Assembly (NCBI GenBank): GCA_016716235.1
Contig: JADJWS010000007.1
Coordinates: 186,001 to 250,000 of the forward strand
Direction: 5' to 3'
From: Candidatus Defluviilinea gracilis
GTDB lineage: Bacteria > Chloroflexota > Anaerolineae > Anaerolineales > Villigracilaceae
Length of the DNA stretch: 64,000 nucleotides
Below the pieces are notes generated by a model. That model was not told the origin of the DNA, made no database searches, and was given only the letters and a program-made list of their open reading frames with translations. A program made the position numbers and the translations under genes. This document shows, piece after piece, positions 58,835 through 64,000 of this stretch. How positions within the stretch are numbered: the stretch's first letter is position 1; each line of letters opens with the position of its first letter.

Positions 58835-60070
58835 ATGGAAAAAGTTGTTATTACAGGAATGGGGACGGTCAATCCGTTGGGGTTGAGTGTGGGCGAAACG
58901 TGGCGGAATTTAATCAACGGCGTTTCGGGGGTGGCTCCGATCACGCTGTTTGATTCGACCGCGCATAACGTTCACTTTGCCGCAGAGGTCAAGAATTTCA
59001 AGCCGGAAAATTATATGGATGCCAAAGAAGCCCGTCGGCGGGATCGGTTCGAACAACTTGCCGCCGCCGCGGTGAAAGAGGCGTTACAGGATTCTGGGTT
59101 GACGATCAACGAGGAAAATGCGGGTCGCATCGGGGTTGTTTTGTCTTCGGCGATCGGGGGCATTTTGTCGCTTGAAGAGGCGGTCGTCATCAATATGAAA
59201 GAAGGACCCCGCCGAATCAGCCCCTTTCTGATCCCAATGTTGATGGCGAATGGCGCGGCGGGTCATGCCGCGATCGATTATCACATCAAGGGTCCTTCGA
59301 TGTCGGTGGCTTCGGCTTGCGCTTCGGGTTCCGATGGTATCGGAATGGCGTTTCTGATGTTGCGGGCGGGCATGGTCGATGCCGTGCTGGCAGGCGCTTC
59401 GGAGGCGACGATTTGTTCAGTAGGCGTCGGCGCGTTCGACCGGGTTGGTGCAATGTCGCGCCGGGGCGGGGATTATTCGATGACGCCACAGCCGTTCGAT
59501 AAAAACCGCGATGGGTTGGTGATGGGCGAGGGCGCGGCGGCGCTCGTGCTGGAAACTGAATCGCATGCGAAAGCGCGCGGCGCAACGATCTATGCGGAAC
59601 TTGCGGGATATGGGGCAACGGCGGACGCCTATCACATTACCGCGCCGCATGAACAAGGGGTGGGCGGAGCCGCCGCGGTGCGTATGGCTCTCCATTCGGC
59701 GGGGGCGAATGTGGAGGAGGTAGGTTACATCAACGCGCATGGGACTGGGACTCCGCTCAACGATAAATCTGAAACGAGGGTGGTCAAATCTGCGTTTGGC
59801 GATCTAGCTTATAAAATTCCTATTTCGTCTACTAAATCGATGACCGGGCACATGCTTGGCTCGACCGGCGCGGTGGAGGCGATCTTCTGCGTGCAAGCCA
59901 TCCGCGAGGGTATTCTGCCGCCGACCATCCATTACGAAACGCCCGATCCCGATTGTGATTTGGATTATATTCCCAATCAGGCGCGGGAGAAGAAGATTTC
60001 GTTCGCCATCAGCAATGCATTTGGGTTTGGGGGGCATAACGCGGTGCTGGCAATTCGGAAGTATTCTTAG
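58835..60070 (+). CDS. fabF: Beta-ketoacyl-ACP synthase II, copy 2
   Basis: A 411-residue paralogue of 38490..39728 with the same layout. The triad is Cys in SACASGSDG near 162, His in INAHGTGTPLND near 302, His in SMTGHMLGSTGA near 340. It is isolated from other fatty-acid genes, unlike copy 1 beside fabH. Different chain-length preference or a secondary-metabolism role is possible. AGAGGACTGA precedes the ATG. Confidence 0.94.
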   Translation: MEKVVITGMGTVNPLGLSVGETWRNLINGVSGVAPITLFDSTAHNVHFAAEVKNFKPENYMDAKEARRRDRFEQLAAAAVKEALQDSGLTINEENAGRIGVVLSSAIGGILSLEEAVVINMKEGPRRISPFLIPMLMANGAAGHAAIDYHIKGPSMSVASACASGSDGIGMAFLMLRAGMVDAVLAGASEATICSVGVGAFDRVGAMSRRGGDYSMTPQPFDKNRDGLVMGEGAAALVLETESHAKARGATIYAELAGYGATADAYHITAPHEQGVGGAAAVRMALHSAGANVEEVGYINAHGTGTPLNDKSETRVVKSAFGDLAYKIPISSTKSMTGHMLGSTGAVEAIFCVQAIREGILPPTIHYETPDPDCDLDYIPNQAREKKISFAISNAFGFGGHNAVLAIRKYS

Positions 60071-60080
60071 CAGAAAGCCA

Positions 60081-60157
60081 TTAACCGCGAAGACCGCTAA
60101 GAGCGCAAAGATTTAAAGGTTTTCTTAGCGTTCTTTGCGTCCTTAGCGGTTCAAAAA
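60081..60157. repeat. Inverted ACCGCGAAGACCGCTAAGAGCGCAAAG-type repeat
   Basis: AACCGCGAAGACCGCTAAGA and its reverse relative TCTTTGCGTCCTTAGCGGTT, about 20 bases each, around a short centre. Same style as 16343..16515. It may help end the fabF transcript. Confidence 0.6.
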
Positions 60158-60174
60158 GGTTCAATAAAACTGGC

Positions 60175-60203
60175 TTGTCCATCCCGAAAAGCCATGCTAT
60201 AAT
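60175..60203 (+). promoter_or_regulatory. Promoter of rplS
   Basis: TTGTCC (60175-60180), 17-base spacer, TATAAT (60198-60203) with TGC in front, then CCGCC. Confidence 0.75.
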
Positions 60204-60242
60204 CCGCCGTCGCTCAAAAAACCATTGTAAGGAATAAAGAGA

Positions 60243-60593
60243 ATGTCGCAGATACTCAAGGCTCTCGAAGCCAAAAAAAATGAAAAAGTGCCCGCCATGC
60301 AACCCGGCGACACAGTAAACGTTCACGTGAAGATCAAGGAAGGTGAGCGCGAACGCATTCAGGAATTCAAAGGGACGGTCATCCGCTTCCGCAAGGGCGG
60401 CACGGAAGAATCCATCACCGTGCGCCGTGTGGCATCGAACGGTGTTGGCGTCGAACGCACATTCCTGCTCCGCTCGCCCCGCGTAGATAAAGTGGTGGTC
60501 GAACGCCATAATAAAGTCCGCCGCGCTCAGTTGTACTTCATGCGAGGGCGCACCGGCAAATCTGCCCGCCTCAAGCAGAAGTTCGATAACTAG
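60243..60593 (+). CDS. rplS: 50S ribosomal protein L19
   Basis: A 116-residue L19: GDTVNVHVKIKEGERERIQEF (quoted in part: GDTVNVHVKIKEG), the signature VRRVASNGVGVERTFLLRSP (in part: SNGVGVERTF), and a basic C-terminus KVRRAQLYFMRGR. It lies at the 30S-50S interface. AAGGAATAAAGA precedes the ATG. It stands alone between its own promoter and a terminator, without the usual trmD or rimM neighbours. Confidence 0.96.
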   Translation: MSQILKALEAKKNEKVPAMQPGDTVNVHVKIKEGERERIQEFKGTVIRFRKGGTEESITVRRVASNGVGVERTFLLRSPRVDKVVVERHNKVRRAQLYFMRGRTGKSARLKQKFDN

Positions 60594-60600
60594 CGAAAGC

Positions 60601-60636
60601 AGACCTCGCAGGTTTTCAAAACCTGCGAGGTCTTTT
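60601..60636 (+). terminator. Terminator of rplS
   Basis: AGACCTCGCAGGTTTT, C, AAAACCTGCGAGGTCT then TTT: a perfect 16-base stem. It resembles the CCCGCAGGTTT repeat family, suggesting the element doubles as a terminator. Confidence 0.75.
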
Positions 60637-60648
60637 ACAATAGGGGGC

Positions 60649-61359
60649 ATGAAACCGCTCATCGGAATTACCACCCATCTCTCAAATAACGAATACGGGC
60701 AAACGCGCATCGTGCTACAACAAGCGTATGCGGATGCCATCCACCAGGCGGGAGGCGTCCCAGTTTTGATTCCATCGCTTATTGCAGACGATGGCTGGGA
60801 CGCGCTTTACGCCAAACTGGATGGGATTCTCCTCTCCGGTGGAGGCGACATCGCCCTCGACCATTTCGCGGGAGAAGCGCATCCGCGCATCTCCGATGTG
60901 GAGCCTGAACGCGACACCATCGAGTTGACTCTCGCCCGAACCGCCGCAGAGGACGGCAAACCGTTCCTCGGCATCTGCCGCGGGTGCCAGGTGGTGAATG
61001 TGGCGCTCGGCGGGACGTTGTACACGCACCTGCCAGATCAATTCCCCAACGCGCTCGATCATTCGTATCCCGGCAATATGCGGCATGAGTTGGTCCATCA
61101 AGTGAAGATCGAAGAGGGGACTCGCTTTGCCGATGTGCTTGGCAACCCCATCGTGCGCGTCAACAGCCATCACCATCAAGGACTCAAAGATATCGCTCCC
61201 GCGCTCCGCGTGGCAGGGTATGCGCCCGATGGACTCGTTGAAGCGGTGGAATTACCCGACCATCCCTTTGGTCTCGCCGTGCAATGGCATCCCGAATGGT
61301 TGACAGACCAAGAGCCGACGAGGGATTTGTTTAGGAAGTTCGTCGAAGCGGCGCGATGA
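60649..61359 (+). CDS. Class I glutamine amidotransferase-like hydrolase (PuuD/peptidase C26)
   Basis: A 236-residue protein of the gamma-glutamyl-GABA hydrolase type. The catalytic Cys is in LGICRGCQVVNVALGG near residue 108, His in VQWHPEW near 216, and the oxyanion motif LLSGGGD near 65. Such enzymes release glutamate from gamma-glutamyl compounds in polyamine catabolism. Other polyamine genes are absent, so the substrate is open. No clear Shine-Dalgarno; it starts 12 bases after the rplS terminator. Confidence 0.88.
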   Translation: MKPLIGITTHLSNNEYGQTRIVLQQAYADAIHQAGGVPVLIPSLIADDGWDALYAKLDGILLSGGGDIALDHFAGEAHPRISDVEPERDTIELTLARTAAEDGKPFLGICRGCQVVNVALGGTLYTHLPDQFPNALDHSYPGNMRHELVHQVKIEEGTRFADVLGNPIVRVNSHHHQGLKDIAPALRVAGYAPDGLVEAVELPDHPFGLAVQWHPEWLTDQEPTRDLFRKFVEAAR

Positions 61360-61377
61360 ATTTTCCGCAGGAGGTAA

Positions 61378-62277
61378 TCAATATCCCTGCCTAAAAAAGT
61401 CTTCAAGTATCTTGTTTACGAATTCGGGCTGCTCGTACATTGGCATATGACCAGCATTCTCAATAAGCCAAAATTGATTGGGGGCAAGCCACTTCGCAAT
61501 CACTTGAGCCCAGCGGGTCGCTAGAGTGCGGTTCTGCGCTCCCCAGCCCAGCAATACAGGCGAAAAGGGGATAGGTTTTTGCTGAGGCTGGCTGAAGATG
61601 TTAAAGCTATCCAATCCCATCATCAGCCAGTACAGTGACGCCCTTAACGAAGCGTCAAGGCGTTGTTGTTCGGCGAATTGGCGCAGTAAAGGATGGAGAT
61701 TCGGTTCGTTGTCCGCGTAAATCAAACGTGAGTGCAGGCGTTGTAAGCCGGGGTGACTCATGAAATTCACGATGGAGCGGTGAATTGCTTTTCCTAAAAC
61801 AGCGCCGGGGCGTAACGTCGCCCAGAATTGCAGGTATGGGTTGAGCATTGGCGCGCCGCCACAGACATTGAACAGCGCAAGCGCGGTCGCTTTTTCAGGC
61901 TTTTGTAAGGCGAACTTAAGCGCAATTGACGAACCAATGCAATTTCCCACCAGGATAGGCTTGGGGCAATCTAAGATATCAAGCAGTTCCGACAGACCTT
62001 CCACATATGCATCCAGGGTAAGCGGTTCAGAAGGCCGGTGTGATCGTCCAAACCCGGGCAAGTCGGGAGCGATCACACGGAAGCTGGGAGAAAAATATTC
62101 AAGTTGATGCGCCCAATTCCAAAGGTTTCCACCGCCGTTGTGCATGAAAACGATTGGCATACCCGACCCGCGATCAAATACATTCCAAATCTTGCCATGT
62201 ACGACAAGTGGAACTTGATATTTTTCCAGCGGTTCATTTGATGGAGGTGATGGAACAGCCACGCCGTTCGTATGCAT
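61378..62277 (-). CDS. Alpha/beta hydrolase-fold protein with Cys at the nucleophile elbow
   Basis: A 299-residue soluble protein. The oxyanion HNGGGN motif is near residue 51, APDLPGFGRS near 75, and the C-terminal His in ENAGHMPMYEQPE near 280. The nucleophile elbow reads VGNCIGSS, with Cys where most members have Ser, and the usual acid position reads WGAQNRTLA with Asn instead of Asp. It may be a Cys-type hydrolase or a non-catalytic member. It lies 23 bases after a response-regulator gene on the same strand. Confidence 0.85.
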   Translation of the reverse strand: MHTNGVAVPSPPSNEPLEKYQVPLVVHGKIWNVFDRGSGMPIVFMHNGGGNLWNWAHQLEYFSPSFRVIAPDLPGFGRSHRPSEPLTLDAYVEGLSELLDILDCPKPILVGNCIGSSIALKFALQKPEKATALALFNVCGGAPMLNPYLQFWATLRPGAVLGKAIHRSIVNFMSHPGLQRLHSRLIYADNEPNLHPLLRQFAEQQRLDASLRASLYWLMMGLDSFNIFSQPQQKPIPFSPVLLGWGAQNRTLATRWAQVIAKWLAPNQFWLIENAGHMPMYEQPEFVNKILEDFFRQGY

Positions 62278-62300
62278 CCGGCTAGATCGTTATATCCCTC

Positions 62301-63035
62301 TTACTTATCGCCCTCGTACAAATATCCCGTCCCTCGAACGCTCACGATGCGGTCGGAAAGTGATGGGAACGGCTCGATCTTGTGGCGCAGGCGGCTGACG
62401 AGCGGGCGAAGAATTTCAGGCGCCTCGCGTTGGGAAGTGTCGTATCCTTGCACGAGCAGGACCAACTCGCGGTGCGAATAGACGCGCCCCGGGTTTTCGA
62501 TCAACACTCGTAACAAGCGCCCTTCGGCGGGGGTCAGGTGAATCACATGATCCTTTTTGCGGATTAGGCGGCGCGATAGATCGATATACGTCCCGTCTTT
62601 TAAATTGAACTCGGCATTGCCCTCGTCCACATCGGTGGAGGCGTTTCCGCCTCGCGCCTTCAAACGCGCGTCGCGGCGGGCGAGCCCTTTCTTCACGCTG
62701 GCGATCACTTGCGTGGGGGAGGCGGGCTTCAGTAGATAATCGTGGATGCGCAAACGCAAAGCCTGGATCGCCGACTCGGTCGTGGCGAATGCCGTGAGAA
62801 GCACGATCTCTGTCTCAGGGGAAATCTGATTCACCACCTGCACAACTTCCAGCCCGTCCATGCCGGGCATGCGCAGATCGACGATCATCAACTCGACCGG
62901 GTGTGTGCGGACAAATTCGATTGCCGCCTGCCCATTCGGCACAGAGTTGACAGCCAGCCCTTCGAGGCGCAGAATATCGGTCATGGATTGCCGGGCAACC
63001 GGCTCGTCGTCGACCACTAAGATGTTCGATTTCAT
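62301..63035 (-). CDS. OmpR-family response regulator
   Basis: A 244-residue transcription factor. Residues 1-120 form the receiver: VDDEP near 8, phospho-acceptor Asp in LMIVDLRMPGMDG near 53, and Lys in LLKPASP near 103. A 20-residue linker leads to a winged-helix DNA-binding domain (LTPAEGRLLRVLIENPGRVYS, quoted in part: TPAEGRLLRVL; RPLVSRLRHKIEP; SVRGTGYLY). The kinase encoded upstream at 63217 is the obvious partner. Confidence 0.93.
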   Translation of the reverse strand: MKSNILVVDDEPVARQSMTDILRLEGLAVNSVPNGQAAIEFVRTHPVELMIVDLRMPGMDGLEVVQVVNQISPETEIVLLTAFATTESAIQALRLRIHDYLLKPASPTQVIASVKKGLARRDARLKARGGNASTDVDEGNAEFNLKDGTYIDLSRRLIRKKDHVIHLTPAEGRLLRVLIENPGRVYSHRELVLLVQGYDTSQREAPEILRPLVSRLRHKIEPFPSLSDRIVSVRGTGYLYEGDK

Positions 63036-63216
63036 GGTTTGCTCCCTTGAAGTGAGGAATTCTTATGCTTCCTTAAATGCGATTGGTATTGGTCGCTGAT
63101 GTTACGCAGTTGAAGCCAGCCTGATCTTCGTAACGCGCCATTTAGGTTGCTGTTGCTCAAGAACAACCTGAATGGCGAGATAACTCTTGCATGGCTGCTT
63201 TACCGCGCAACGTCGG
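63036..63216. other. Gap between kinase and regulator
   Basis: 180 bases without a gene. An imperfect hairpin CGCCATTTAGGTTG ... CAACCTGAATGGCG lies near 63138-63175. It may set the kinase-to-regulator ratio or be a dispersed repeat. Confidence 0.4.
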
Positions 63217-64000
63217 TTAGTTATTTCCCGATGGCAGGAACAGCCGAAAGCAGGCGCCAGGCTCCTTGCGATCAACGAGATCGAGCGTGCCGCCGTGAGC
63301 GGTGACGATATTGTAACTCACAGTGAGCCCCAGTCCGGTGCCTCCGTCCTTGGTGCTGAAGAACGGCTCGAAGATGTTATTGCGTTGGGTCTCCGGGATG
63401 CCGGGACCGTTATCGGCAAATAACAACTCGACGCCGCGGTTCTTGGGGCGCGCGCTGATTTTCAACTCGCCTCCCATTGGCATGGCGTCTAAAGCGTTGA
63501 GGACGAGGTTGAAAAATATCTGTTGGATCTGACCGCTCACCACGTAGATCATCGGCAGTGATTCGGGCAAGTCTGTGATCACCTGGATGTTGCGCTGGCT
63601 GAATTGTTGCGAGGTGAGGTTGATCACGTGTTTTAATTCTTCGAGTATGTCCACTTCCTCAACGCGCGACGCTCCGGGGCGATAAAAGTCCAACATGCGT
63701 TGCATCGTTTTCATGAGGCGGTCGAGTTCGGCGCGAGCAAGGTCGAAATACTCCTTCCGCTTTTCAGCCGCTAGATCTTCGCGCCCGGCGAGGTGCAAAC
63801 AATTTTGCACCGACTGCAGTGGGTTGTTGACTTCGTGCGCGATGGACGCGGTGAGCCTTCCCGCCGCCGCCATTTTTTCGGCGCGCAGGAGCGCCTGTTG
63901 TGATTCTTCCACACGGCGAACATATTCGCGCAGGTCTGCATACAAGCGGGCGTTTTCCATGGCGACGATCGCCTGCCGCGCCAGGACGAAGAACAATTCG
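63217..64000 (-). CDS. Sensor histidine kinase, N-terminus beyond the window
   Basis: At least 259 residues, open at the window edge. It opens with what looks like the end of a GAF domain (ARQAIVAMENARLYADL), a coiled-coil linker, the H-box SIAHEVNNPLQS with phospho-acceptor His, and the ATPase domain with N-box NLVLNALDAM, DNGPGIP and GGTGLGLTVS. Input domains lie upstream, outside the window. It pairs with the response regulator at 62301..63035. Confidence 0.9.
   Translation of the reverse strand, partial: ELFFVLARQAIVAMENARLYADLREYVRRVEESQQALLRAEKMAAAGRLTASIAHEVNNPLQSVQNCLHLAGREDLAAEKRKEYFDLARAELDRLMKTMQRMLDFYRPGASRVEEVDILEELKHVINLTSQQFSQRNIQVITDLPESLPMIYVVSGQIQQIFFNLVLNALDAMPMGGELKISARPKNRGVELLFADNGPGIPETQRNNIFEPFFSTKDGGTGLGLTVSYNIVTAHGGTLDLVDRKEPGACFRLFLPSGNN

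Noticed and set aside
1..64000. CRISPR array, insertion sequence, prophage or biosynthetic cluster
   Set aside because: Repeats are dispersed palindromes without regular spacers. No transposase, integrase, Cas, phage or modular synthase gene was seen.

Overview
The window reads as a chromosomal segment of a Chloroflexota bacterium, most likely class Anaerolineae. This is inferred from gene content and style, not from a marker tree. Pointers are a fused transaldolase/phosphoglucose isomerase, roadblock and V4R sensor proteins beside response regulators, giant DUF11/SdrD surface proteins ending in a sortase, LCP and YkuD envelope enzymes without outer-membrane genes, a T-box in front of ileS, and many dispersed palindromic repeats. 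Coding density is high. I see no transposase, prophage, CRISPR array or rRNA operon. Two tRNAs are present: Asp(GTC) and Arg(TCT).

Layout. 0-6 kb: SpoIIE phosphatase, a 49-residue membrane peptide, rpmF, fabD, a phospholipase D-like protein, ATP-type pckA. 6-14 kb: tRNA-Asp, YkuD transpeptidase, a roadblock/V4R/response-regulator module, then a minus-strand envelope block (thioredoxin-like, Lgt-like, G5/3D lipoprotein, LCP) ending in rsmA. 14-21 kb: pentose phosphate cluster (tkt, rpiB, tal-pgi, pterin dehydratase), interrupted by a small accessory insert with a DUF433 antitoxin and a toxin stump. 21-30 kb: GH36 alpha-galactosidase, T-box and ileS, phosphatidylcholine synthase-like protein, GNAT, and two molybdenum-hydroxylase maturation genes (mocA-like, yqeC-mocA fusion). 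30-41 kb: an unrecognised gene pair, tRNA-Arg, hsp20-lon-receiver-mogA, efp, a Cys-rich protein, a HAD-DinB fusion, fabF, fabH, tatA. 41-52 kb: mgtC, YyaL-like protein, and one giant gene of about 6.8 kb for a secreted DUF11/SdrD protein with an LPDTG motif and its own C-terminal sortase. 52-64 kb: glutaredoxin-thioredoxin reductase fusion, a frameshifted pabB-pabC fusion, lipoprotein, VanZ, scpA, molybdopterin genes (moaC, cupin, moaD, moaE), a second fabF, rplS, PuuD-like amidotransferase, alpha/beta hydrolase, response regulator, and a histidine kinase cut by the window edge.

Themes. Fatty-acid synthesis (fabD, two fabF, fabH), molybdopterin synthesis and insertion (mogA, moaC, moaD, moaE, mocA-like, yqeC) and the non-oxidative pentose phosphate pathway recur. 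Two genes carry apparent one-base deletions; either may be a real mutation or a sequencing error. Several genes carry in-frame palindromic repeat insertions. At least six genes have a -10 hexamer only 6 to 8 bases before the start codon, suggesting leaderless mRNAs. Six promoters share a GC-rich discriminator with GCC just after TATAAT, mostly at growth-related genes.
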